A stretch of 8,240 bases of DNA, taken from Pseudomonadota bacterium. GTDB taxonomy: Bacteria; Pseudomonadota; Alphaproteobacteria; Rhizobiales; Kaistiaceae. The position numbers and the translations under genes were made by a program. The notes beneath the pieces are model-generated. The model searched no databases and was not told where the DNA came from. It was given only the letters and a program-made list of their open reading frames with translations. The stretch spans positions 1 through 8,240 of the forward strand of contig JAEVZM010000255.1 of assembly GCA_023392225.1 (NCBI GenBank), read 5' to 3'. The first letter of the stretch is position 1. Each line of letters starts with the position of its first letter. This document shows, one piece after another, positions 1 through 5,941 of the stretch.

Positions 1-989
1 CGGTGGTGGTCGGTCGCGGCTGGACGGCGGCGGGCGGCCGGTCGCATGCCGAGACCGAGGCGCTCCGCGAAGCGGGCGAGGCGGCCCGCGGCGCCACCGC
101 CTATGTGACGCTCGAGCCGTGCTCGCATCACGGCAAGACGCCGCCCTGCAGCGGGGCCCTGATCGCCGCCGGCATCGCCCGGGTGGTCTATGCCGTCGAC
201 GATCCCGATCCCCGCGTCTCCGGCAATGGCCGCATGATGCTGGAGGAGGCCGGCATCGCGGTGACGACAGGCGTGCTTCGCGACGAGGCGACCCGCGACA
301 TGGCCGGCCACTTCTCGCTGGTCACCCGCGGCCGGCCGCATGTCATCCTCAAGCTCGCGGTCTCCGCCGACGGCATGATCGGCCGGCGCGAGGGCGAGCG
401 GATGATGATCACCAGCCCGCCGGCGCTGACCATGGTTCAGGCCCTGCGCTGCGAGGTCGACGCGGTTGCGGTCGGCATCGGCACGGTACGGGTCGATGAT
501 CCACGGCTGACCGTGCGCCTGCCCGGGCTCGAGAAGCGCTCGCCGCTGCGGGTGATCTTCGATGCCGCCGCGCGGCTGCCGCTCGATTCGAAGCTCGTCG
601 CCACCTGTCGCGAGGTGCCGGTCGTCGCCGTCACCGGGCCCGAGGCCGATGCCGGCCGCAAGGACGCGCTCGGCGAGGCCGGCGTGCGGGTGATCGAGGT
701 CGGCGACGGGCCGGGCGGCGTCAATCTCGACGCGGCGCTCCGCCAGCTCGGCGAGATGGACGTGACCCGGATCCTGGTCGAGGGCGGATCGCGGATCGCC
801 TCGACCCTGGTCGGCGCCGAGCTGGTCGACGAGGTGATCCTGTTCCGGGCGCCGGTGGTGGTCGGGGCCGATGGCGTGCGGGCGCTGGACGGCTATGCGC
901 TTTCGGCGATTGAACGCAGCCCGCGCTATCGCCAGATCGAGGCTGCAGTGGTCGGCGACGACCAGATGCGACGCTATTGGCGGGTATGA
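1..989 (+). CDS. ribD: Bifunctional riboflavin biosynthesis protein RibD (5' partial)
   Basis: Cytoplasmic enzyme for two consecutive steps of riboflavin synthesis: deamination of the pyrimidine product of GTP cyclohydrolase II, then NADPH-dependent reduction of its ribosyl side chain. The frame is open from the window edge and 328 residues are visible. About 40 N-terminal residues of a usual ~370-residue protein are missing, so the GTG at 3 is not the true start. The zinc deaminase domain shows HAE (residues 15-17 of the visible part) and PCSHHGKTPPC with zinc-ligand cysteines 40 and 49. The reductase domain begins near residue 113 (HVILKLAVSADG) and continues with VGIGTVRVDDPRLTVR and ILVEGGS. 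The motif before the zinc histidine reads GGRSHAE where GGRPHAE is usual. It is first in a rib operon; its stop lies 14 bases before the ribE start. Identification is secure. Confidence 0.96.
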   Translation, partial: VVVGRGWTAAGGRSHAETEALREAGEAARGATAYVTLEPCSHHGKTPPCSGALIAAGIARVVYAVDDPDPRVSGNGRMMLEEAGIAVTTGVLRDEATRDMAGHFSLVTRGRPHVILKLAVSADGMIGRREGERMMITSPPALTMVQALRCEVDAVAVGIGTVRVDDPRLTVRLPGLEKRSPLRVIFDAAARLPLDSKLVATCREVPVVAVTGPEADAGRKDALGEAGVRVIEVGDGPGGVNLDAALRQLGEMDVTRILVEGGSRIASTLVGAELVDEVILFRAPVVVGADGVRALDGYALSAIERSPRYRQIEAAVVGDDQMRRYWRV

Positions 990-1003
990 GGCCAGACCAC
1001 ACG

Positions 1004-1627
1004 ATGTTCACCGGTATCGTCACCGAGGTTGGAACCGTCTCCGCCAGCGTGCAGCGGAACGACGTGCGACACATGTCGATCCTCTCCCGGATTGCGCTCG
1101 AGCACCTGCCGATCGGCGGGTCGATCGCCTGCAACGGCATCTGCCTGACCGTGGTGGCGCGCGAGGCTGCGCCCGAGGGCGAGACGCTGTTCGAGGTCGA
1201 TGCCGCGCCGGAGACGCTGGCGGTGACGACGGCCGGAGGTTGGGACACCGGCAGCCGCATCAATCTCGAGCGGCCGCTGAAGATCGGCGACGAGCTGTCG
1301 GGGCATGTCGTCAGCGGCCATGTCGACGGCGTCGCTACCATCGTCGCGCGCGAGGATCTCGGCGAGAGCACCCGCTTTCGATTCGACGTGCCTCCGGCGC
1401 TCGCCCGCTTCGTCGCACCCAAGGGCTCGGTCTGCCTCGACGGCACCTCGCTGACGGTCAACGCCGTCGACGGTACCCGCTTCGACTGCCTCTTGATCCC
1501 GCACACGCTCCAGGCGACGACCTGGAATGCGCGCAAGGTCGGCGACCGGGTGAACATCGAGGTCGACATGTTGGCCCGCTACGTCGCCCGGCTCAACGAG
1601 ACGGCGAGCTGGGCGCCGGCGGGGTAG
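1004..1627 (+). CDS. ribE: Riboflavin synthase, alpha chain
   Basis: Catalyses dismutation of two 6,7-dimethyl-8-ribityllumazine molecules into riboflavin and the pyrimidine substrate of RibH; the last step of the pathway, cytoplasmic, normally a homotrimer. The 207-residue length is normal. Two lumazine-binding barrels are visible: the first opens with the family's characteristic MFTGIV and carries NGICLTVV (about 44-51, with Cys47) and GHVVSGHVDG (100-109); the second carries KGSVCLDGTSLTVN (140-153). The ATG at 1004 is chosen because MFTGIV is the usual N-terminus; a GAGG stands 12 bases upstream. An in-frame ATG at 986 overlaps the ribD stop (ATGA) and would add six residues. In some naming schemes this gene is called ribC. 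Co-transcription with ribD is inferred from the spacing. Confidence 0.96.
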   Translation: MFTGIVTEVGTVSASVQRNDVRHMSILSRIALEHLPIGGSIACNGICLTVVAREAAPEGETLFEVDAAPETLAVTTAGGWDTGSRINLERPLKIGDELSGHVVSGHVDGVATIVAREDLGESTRFRFDVPPALARFVAPKGSVCLDGTSLTVNAVDGTRFDCLLIPHTLQATTWNARKVGDRVNIEVDMLARYVARLNETASWAPAG

Positions 1628-1731
1628 TCGAGCACGCCCAGCCCTGAGCGCGCCGCAGCCCTGACCTGCGCGGACCATTTCCCGCTGGACAAGACCGGGC
1701 GCTCCATGGTTGCTCTCACCGCGTTTTCCCC

Positions 1732-1736
1732 GGGAG
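1732..1736 (+). promoter_or_regulatory. Ribosome binding site deciding the ribH start
   Basis: GGGAG lies 8 bases before the GTG at 1745. The alternative ATG at 1706 has no purine-rich site in front of it. Confidence 0.55.
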
Positions 1737-1744
1737 TTCGGACT

Positions 1745-2185
1745 GTGCCGCATCTTTTGATCATCGACGCTCGCTTCTACGAGGATATTGCCGACGAGCT
1801 GGTGAAGGGGGCGGCGGGCGCCCTCGATCGCGCCGGCGCCACCTATGATCGGGTCTCGGTGCCTGGCTGCTTCGAGCTGCCGGCGGCCGTGTCCATCGCC
1901 ATCGAGGCGGCGGAGAACGGCGGCACCGCCTATGACGGCTACGTCATCCTCGGCTGCGTGATCCGTGGCGAGACCACCCACTACGACATCGTCGCCAACG
2001 AGTCGGCGCGGGCGCTGATGGACCTCGCCGTGGCCGAGGGCCTCGCGGTCGGCAACGGCATCCTCACCGTCGAGAACGGCGACCAGGCCTGGGTGCGGGC
2101 CAAGGTCGGCGAGGGCGACAAGGGCGGCGGCGCGGCGGCTGCGGCGCTGGCCATGATCGCGCTGCGCACCAAGCTCGGCCTGTGA
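1745..2185 (+). CDS. ribH: 6,7-dimethyl-8-ribityllumazine synthase
   Basis: Condenses the RibD-derived pyrimidine (after dephosphorylation) with 3,4-dihydroxy-2-butanone 4-phosphate to give lumazine, the substrate of RibE. Visible motifs, numbered from the GTG: ARFYEDI (9-15, substrate-binding region), VPGCFELP (39-46), GCVIRGETTHYDIV (70-83) with the expected catalytic histidine at 79, and GDKGGGAAAAALAMI near the C-terminus. The ARFY and GETxHxDIV pattern resembles rhizobial and Brucella RibH1-type enzymes. The GTG at 1745 is preferred: a GGGAG sits 8 bases upstream, and the 13 codons between 1706 and 1744 have unusually few G/C third positions. It gives only 146 residues. The in-frame ATG at 1706 would give 159, closer to the family average, so the start is uncertain. 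The stop overlaps the nusB start as GTGA. Confidence 0.93.
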   Translation: MPHLLIIDARFYEDIADELVKGAAGALDRAGATYDRVSVPGCFELPAAVSIAIEAAENGGTAYDGYVILGCVIRGETTHYDIVANESARALMDLAVAEGLAVGNGILTVENGDQAWVRAKVGEGDKGGGAAAAALAMIALRTKLGL

Positions 2186-2721
2186 GCGCCGGCGTGATGT
2201 CCCGCCGCCAGGGTGCCGACCAGCCTCCGCAACGCAAGGCACCGCGTGCCGCCAACCAGCGCGGCGTGGCTCGTCTGGCGGCGGTGCAGGCGCTCTACCA
2301 GCTCGACATCGCCGGCACGACGCTGCCGGAAGTCCTGGCCGAATTCGAGTCCTTCCGCCTCGGCCAGGAGCTCGACGGCGAGCAGTATCGCGATGCCGAT
2401 GCCGCCTATTTCCGCGAGATCGTTGCCGGCGTGGTGCGAGACCAGCGCAGCCTCGATCCGGCGGTGCACGGCTGCCTGTCGGCGGGCTGGCCGCTGTCGC
2501 GGATCGACGCGACGCTGCGCGCCATCCTCCGCGCCGGCGCCTGGGAGCTCGCGGTGCGCACCGACGTGCCGGGTCGGGTGGTGGTCAGCGAGTATGTTGA
2601 CATCGCCCGCGCCTTCTTCGATGCCGACGTCGCCGGCATGGTCAACGCCGTGCTCGACACGCTGGCGCGCAAGCAACGGCCAGCGGAGTTCTCGGTAGGC
2701 GCTTCCGACGTGGATGGATGA
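2182..2721 (+). CDS. nusB: Transcription antitermination factor NusB
   Basis: Small all-helical RNA-binding protein that, with NusE (S10), binds boxA of ribosomal RNA leaders and supports processive rRNA transcription. The 179-residue protein has a basic, probably disordered N-terminus (about 1-25), then NQRGVARLAAVQALYQ (25-40), the typical first helix with an RNA-contacting arginine. The C-terminal core contains LRAILRAGAWEL (112-123), VVVSEYVDIARAFF (133-146) and GMVNAVLDTLAR (152-163). The usual NE of the VINE-type motif is SE here. The GTG start at 2182 overlaps the ribH stop; GTG 2194 and ATG 2197 are also in frame and possible, and none has a clear Shine-Dalgarno site. It overlaps thiL by 4 bases. 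Linkage of nusB to rib genes is widespread in bacteria. Confidence 0.94.
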   Translation: MSAGVMSRRQGADQPPQRKAPRAANQRGVARLAAVQALYQLDIAGTTLPEVLAEFESFRLGQELDGEQYRDADAAYFREIVAGVVRDQRSLDPAVHGCLSAGWPLSRIDATLRAILRAGAWELAVRTDVPGRVVVSEYVDIARAFFDADVAGMVNAVLDTLARKQRPAEFSVGASDVDG

Positions 2722-3701
2722 TGTCGCGGCCCGGTGAGTTCGAGCTGATCGAGCGCTATTTCCGGCCGCTCGCCGGCGACCCGGGCGCCGTCAGCCTCAC
2801 CGACGATGCCGCCGTCTACAACCCGCCCCATGGCGAGGAGGTCGTGCTCAAGGCCGATCTCATCGCCGAGAGCGTCCACTACCTGCCCGACGATCCTCCG
2901 CGCTCCGTGGCCATGAAGGCGCTGCGCGTCAACCTTTCCGACCTCGCCGCCAAGGGCGCGGTACCGGTCGGGTACCTCCTGTCGCTGGCGCTTCGGCCGG
3001 ATTGGACCGAGGACTGGGTGGCCGGCTTCGCCGCCGGCCTCGCCGAGGACCAGGCGCGCTTCGGCGTGACGCTCTTCGGCGGCGACACCAGCCGCGCCTC
3101 CGGTGGCACGGTGGTCTCGATCGCCGCGCTGGGGCGCGCCCCGATCGGCACGCTCGTCCGCCGCAACGGCGCCCGGGATGGCAATGCAGTGTTCGTCTCC
3201 GGCACCCTCGGCGATGCCGCGCTCGGGCTCCGCGTCCGCTTCGGCACCATCGACGCCATGCCGGCGGGCGGCGCCGCAGACCACCTCCTCGACCGCTACC
3301 TCCACCCGCAGCCGCGCGTCGCGCTCGCCCCGGTGATCCGCAAGTTCGCCACCGCTTCGATGGACATCTCCGACGGTCTCGTCGGCGATCTCGGCCATAT
3401 CTGCCGCCAGTCGGGGGTCTCGGCCGAGATCGATGCTGCCGCAGTGCCCCTTTCAGCCGGAGCGCGGGCGCTGGTCGCGGCCGACCCCAGCGCGCTCGAG
3501 ACGGTGCTGACCGGTGGCGACGACTACGAGATCCTGGCCACCGTTCCGGTCGACCGCGCCGCGGCCTTTGCCGAGGGCGCCGCAGAGGCGGGGGTGCCGG
3601 TGACGCGGATCGGCACGGTCTCCACCGGTGCGCCGCAGGTCGTGGTGCAGGGTGCCGACGGCCCGCTTCGGCTCGGGCGCACCAGCCACGTCCATTTCTG
3701 A
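2718..3701 (+). CDS. thiL: Thiamine-monophosphate kinase
   Basis: ATP-dependent phosphorylation of thiamine monophosphate to thiamine pyrophosphate, the final step of cofactor synthesis, in the cytoplasm. The 327 residues match the family (about 320-350). N-terminal GEFELIERYF (6-15) is the usual opening. Metal and nucleotide-binding acidic motifs appear in order: LTDDAAV (27-33), KAD (45-47), KALRVNLSDLAAKGA (67-81), FGGDTSR (120-126), MDISDGL (215-221) and TGGDDYEI (265-272). LTDDAA and GGDDYE, in place of the GDDCA and GGEDYE of E. coli, fit alphaproteobacterial ThiL as I know it. The ATG at 2718 forms an ATGA overlap with the nusB stop; an adjacent ATG at 2721 is equally possible. GGATGGA just upstream may help initiation, and coupling to nusB is likely. 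It is the last gene of the operon. Confidence 0.95.
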   Translation: MMSRPGEFELIERYFRPLAGDPGAVSLTDDAAVYNPPHGEEVVLKADLIAESVHYLPDDPPRSVAMKALRVNLSDLAAKGAVPVGYLLSLALRPDWTEDWVAGFAAGLAEDQARFGVTLFGGDTSRASGGTVVSIAALGRAPIGTLVRRNGARDGNAVFVSGTLGDAALGLRVRFGTIDAMPAGGAADHLLDRYLHPQPRVALAPVIRKFATASMDISDGLVGDLGHICRQSGVSAEIDAAAVPLSAGARALVAADPSALETVLTGGDDYEILATVPVDRAAAFAEGAAEAGVPVTRIGTVSTGAPQVVVQGADGPLRLGRTSHVHF

Positions 3702-3704
3702 CCT

Positions 3705-3729
3705 GCCGCCGCCGAACTGCGACGGCGGC
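3705..3729. terminator. Hairpin between convergent thiL and GNAT genes
   Basis: A 10-position stem (3705-3714 with 3720-3729, one C/A mismatch) closes a 5-base loop AACTG in the 41-base gap between two convergent stop codons. It is very G+C-rich but has no T-tract on either side, so its action as an intrinsic terminator, possibly for both strands, is inferred. Confidence 0.5.
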
Positions 3730-3742
3730 CGCCGGCCCGTGC

Positions 3743-4366
3743 TCAGATCGCGGGATCGCTCGGCGGGGCGGACATGCCGCCGGCCGGCCGCAGCAACGTG
3801 ATCACCTCGGGGCATCCAGGCAGCGTCATGCGAGCCCAGGTCTCGAAACCGTGCCGGGCATAGAGCGCGACGCTGCGCCGCGTCGTCGCCTCGGCGTAGA
3901 CCGGGATGCCGTCGCGGTCGGCCCTGGCGAGGCCGGCGGCGAGGAGGGCGGTGCCGAGCCCTGCGCCCTGCGCTTCCGGCTTGACGCCGAGCCAGGGCAG
4001 GTACCAGTGCGGTCGCGCCGGCCGGAGACGGCCGAGAATTTCGAGGCCGTCGGAGGCAAGGGCGACGCGCCGGTTCGGCAGGCCTGTGGCGAGCCGGGCG
4101 CGAATGGCGGCGGTGTCCGGGCCGCTGCCGGGCGCAAACCACAGCGCCGCCCCGTGTCCCCCGGAATCGGTATCGGCGGTGCCTGTGGCGAGGGCATTGG
4201 CCGCGAACGCCGTCGCCAGTGCCGGAAAGTGCGTGACGTAGTCGAGGTCTGACGGAAAGACACCGCGGATCAGGGGATCGTCGCGAAATGCGGACAGGAG
4301 GATGTCGACGACATTGCGTCGGTCGCCTGAATGGACGTCAGGACTCTGGATGAGGTCGATGCGCAT
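3743..4366 (-). CDS. GNAT family N-acetyltransferase
   Basis: Probable acetyl-CoA-dependent acetyltransferase of unknown substrate, 207 residues, cytoplasmic. The GNAT fold is supported by WYLPWLGVKPEAQGAGLG (121-138), the motif A strand and acetyl-CoA pyrophosphate loop (Q133-x-x-G-x-G138). VYAEATTRRSVALYARHGFE (156-175) follows as the motif B region with the usual LY and HGFE ending. The N-terminal half (AFRDDPLIRGVFP, then ALWFAPG) resembles GNATs annotated only by domain. The ATG at 4366 is chosen because GGAG stands 7 bases upstream on this strand; a longer in-frame start at 4435 would run into the divergent regulatory region. It converges on thiL and diverges from the MFS gene. I see no convincing promoter on this strand. 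A substrate cannot be deduced. Confidence 0.88.
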   Translation of the reverse strand: MRIDLIQSPDVHSGDRRNVVDILLSAFRDDPLIRGVFPSDLDYVTHFPALATAFAANALATGTADTDSGGHGAALWFAPGSGPDTAAIRARLATGLPNRRVALASDGLEILGRLRPARPHWYLPWLGVKPEAQGAGLGTALLAAGLARADRDGIPVYAEATTRRSVALYARHGFETWARMTLPGCPEVITLLRPAGGMSAPPSDPAI

Positions 4367-4443
4367 GCGTCGTCTCCGATACCCGCCGGCGGCTGCTGCA
4401 GGCCCCCCTCGGCGGGGAGTTGTCGCGATGAGCAAAGCAGACC

Positions 4444-4453
4444 GCCACGTGGC
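4444..4453. promoter_or_regulatory. Perfect 10-base palindrome with CACGTG core
   Basis: GCCACGTGGC is fully self-complementary and lies in the divergent region between the GNAT and MFS genes, 5 bases from the CRP-like box. It could be an operator half or a chance event in G+C-rich DNA. Confidence 0.25.
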
Positions 4454-4457
4454 CCGA

Positions 4458-4473
4458 AGTGATCCGCGTCACA
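4458..4473. promoter_or_regulatory. CRP/FNR-family-like binding site
   Basis: AGTGA-N6-TCACA matches 9 of 10 half-site positions of the TGTGA-N6-TCACA consensus for CRP-type regulators. Its centre (4465.5) is about 55 bases upstream of the start expected from the candidate promoter at 4485-4514, a position usable for activation. It is also about 100 bases upstream of the GNAT start codon. The match is seen; the binding protein and the regulated gene are inferred. Confidence 0.4.
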
Positions 4474-4484
4474 GCGCCGCGCGG

Positions 4485-4514
4485 TTGGTGTTCACGAAGA
4501 CGAGAGACTATAGT
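4485..4514 (+). promoter_or_regulatory. Candidate sigma-70-type promoter of the MFS gene
   Basis: TTGGTG (4485-4490), an 18-base spacer, and TATAGT (4509-4514). The -10 element matches TATAAT at 5 of 6 positions; the -35 element has the conserved TTG only. Expected transcription start is near 4521, leaving a leader of about 21 bases before the GTG at 4542. Confidence 0.45.
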
Positions 4515-4541
4515 CCGCCGGCACGCCCGGAGTTCCTTCCC

Positions 4542-5774
4542 GTGACCGACAGCATCGCCCACCCCACCTCCGTCTCCACTGCCGAGCAGGCGGAGGCGAA
4601 GCGAAACGCCATCATTCTCGCCATGGCCTCGGCGATCGCGAGCTCGGCGCCGCCGGTGGCGATCACCCTGGGCGGGCTCGCGGGGCTCTATCTGCTCGGT
4701 TCCGACAAGTCCCTGGCGACGCTCCCGGTCAGCGGCTTCAACCTCGGCGTGGCAATCGGCGCCATCCCGGCAGCCATGCTGATGCGCGCCGTCGGCCGCA
4801 GGCTCGGTTTTCTCTCCGGAGCGACCGCCGGAATCGCCGGCGGCGTCGTCGCCGCGCTGGCGGTGATCTACGGCGTCTTCCCGGGTCTCGTCGTCGGCTT
4901 CATGCTGGTCGGCTTCGCCGGCGCCTTCGCCCAGCAGTACCGCTTTGCCGCCGCCGACAGCGGCGACGCGAAGTTCCGTGCCCGGGCGATCTCCTGGGTG
5001 ATGATCGGCGGCATTGCCGCGGCGATCATCGGGCCGCAGACCGTCATCCTGACCCGCGACCTCCTGGCGCCGATCCCGTTCGCCGGCGCCTTCTTCGCCA
5101 TGTCGGTGCTGGCCGCGCTGAGCATGGTGATCGTCTCGTTTCTCAGCGGCCAGGCGCGCATGCCGCCGCCACGGGCCGCGGCAGCGGGCGGACGCTCGCT
5201 ACGCGAGATCGCGCGGCAGCCCCGCTTCATCGTCGCGGTGCTGTGCGGCGTCGGCTCCTACGGCCTGATGTCGCTGGTGATGACCGCGGCGCCGCTCGCC
5301 ATGGTCGCCTGCGGCCTCGGCGAGGACAACGCCGCGCTCGGCATCCAATGGCATGTGCTCGCCATGTTCGGCCCGAGCTTCATCACCGGCTCGCTGATCG
5401 CCCGCTACGGCGTCGACGTCATCGTCACCATCGGCATGGCGCTGCTTGCCGCCTGCGGGATCGTCGCCGTCTCCGGAATCGACCTCGCCAACTTCTGGGG
5501 CGCGTTGATTCTGCTCGGGCTGGGCTGGAACTTCGGCTTCATCGGCGCCACTACCATGCTCACCGAGACCTACCGGCCCGAAGAGCGTGGCAAGGTCCAG
5601 GGCCTCAACGACTTCCTGATCTTCGGCTCGGTCGCGGTGGCGTCGTTCAGCTCCGGCTCGCTGTTCACCTCGGCCGGCTGGAACATGGTGAACTATGTCA
5701 TCTTCCCCGTTGTCGGGATTTGCGTCGTGGCGCTCACCCTCGGATTCTTCCTTCGTCGTCGGCGCACCGCATAG
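4542..5774 (+). CDS. MFS transporter, substrate unknown
   Basis: Inner-membrane permease of the major facilitator superfamily, 410 residues, the usual size for 12 helices. Hydrophobic segments are spread over the whole length, for example about 22-52, 66-82, 91-112, 114-131, 150-170, 178-202, 229-256, 267-288, 292-311, 317-339, 357-375 and 383-404. A basic MRAVGRRLG (81-89) follows the second helix as in MFS motif A, and a charged loop (about 203-227) separates the two halves. The C-terminus ends in a positive RRRR. The GTG at 4542 is chosen because GGAG stands 9 bases upstream and a good -10 box precedes it. An ATG at 4428 also has a strong GGGGAG (8-base spacing) and would add 38 Arg-rich residues that look non-coding. 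Position between thiL and hppA agrees with a Hyphomicrobiales arrangement. Substrate and transport direction cannot be told. Confidence 0.88.
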   Translation: MTDSIAHPTSVSTAEQAEAKRNAIILAMASAIASSAPPVAITLGGLAGLYLLGSDKSLATLPVSGFNLGVAIGAIPAAMLMRAVGRRLGFLSGATAGIAGGVVAALAVIYGVFPGLVVGFMLVGFAGAFAQQYRFAAADSGDAKFRARAISWVMIGGIAAAIIGPQTVILTRDLLAPIPFAGAFFAMSVLAALSMVIVSFLSGQARMPPPRAAAAGGRSLREIARQPRFIVAVLCGVGSYGLMSLVMTAAPLAMVACGLGEDNAALGIQWHVLAMFGPSFITGSLIARYGVDVIVTIGMALLAACGIVAVSGIDLANFWGALILLGLGWNFGFIGATTMLTETYRPEERGKVQGLNDFLIFGSVAVASFSSGSLFTSAGWNMVNYVIFPVVGICVVALTLGFFLRRRRTA

Positions 5775-5790
5775 CTTGCCGGGCGGGACC

Positions 5791-5819
5791 TTGACGCCTG
5801 CTGGCGGACGGGGTCTTAT
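5791..5819 (+). promoter_or_regulatory. Candidate sigma-70-type promoter of hppA
   Basis: TTGACG (5791-5796, 5 of 6 to consensus), a 17-base spacer, and TCTTAT (5814-5819, 4 of 6). It begins 16 bases after the MFS stop codon. A start near 5826 would give hppA its own transcript with a leader of about 115 bases. Confidence 0.5.
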
Positions 5820-5857
5820 CCTCGCGGGTTCGTGAGGCGGTTAGAGGGTCGCTTCAC

Positions 5858-5905
5858 GGCCGGAATAGATTCATGCAGCGTTTCAACGGGTGAGTTCTTC
5901 CGGCC
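5858..5905 (+). promoter_or_regulatory. Inverted repeat in the hppA leader
   Basis: GGCCGGAA (5858-5865) and TTCCGGCC (5898-5905) are perfectly complementary and separated by 32 bases. They lie between the candidate promoter and the hppA ribosome binding site, so the transcript could form an 8-base-pair stem. The loop contains a GATTC (5868-5872), a possible CcrM methylation site (GANTC). Whether this is an RNA structure, an operator or chance is open. Confidence 0.35.
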
Positions 5906-5921
5906 CTTTGGCGGGTCGGCG

Positions 5922-5933
5922 GGAGGAAGGGGA
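5922..5933 (+). promoter_or_regulatory. Strong ribosome binding site deciding the TTG start of hppA
   Basis: A purine run GGAGGAAGGGGA ends 8 bases before the TTG at 5942. No ATG or GTG in the frame fits the conserved N-terminus, so this run supports the TTG start. Confidence 0.7.
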
Positions 5934-5941
5934 ACAATACC

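Noticed and set aside
1628..1744. Possible FMN riboswitch ahead of ribH
   Set aside because: None of the conserved FMN-element blocks can be found, and the gap is too short for the full structure.
974..2242. 422-codon - strand open frame across ribE, ribH and the start of nusB
   Set aside because: It spans three recognised + strand genes, and its composition is that of a reverse shadow with no domain signature.
2718..3701. LTDDAA and GGDDYE as possible loss of ThiL active-site residues
   Set aside because: All metal-binding aspartates are kept, and these variants are usual in alphaproteobacterial ThiL.
3002..4252. 416-codon + strand frame overlapping thiL and the GNAT gene
   Set aside because: Arg/Gly/Ala-rich shadow; it covers two confidently identified genes on opposite strands.
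4428..4541. N-terminal extension of the MFS protein from ATG 4428
   Set aside because: It has a good GGGGAG site, but the 38 added residues are Arg-rich and unlike transporter N-termini, and the region holds a promoter-like -10 box and a CRP-like box. Kept as a possible alternative only.
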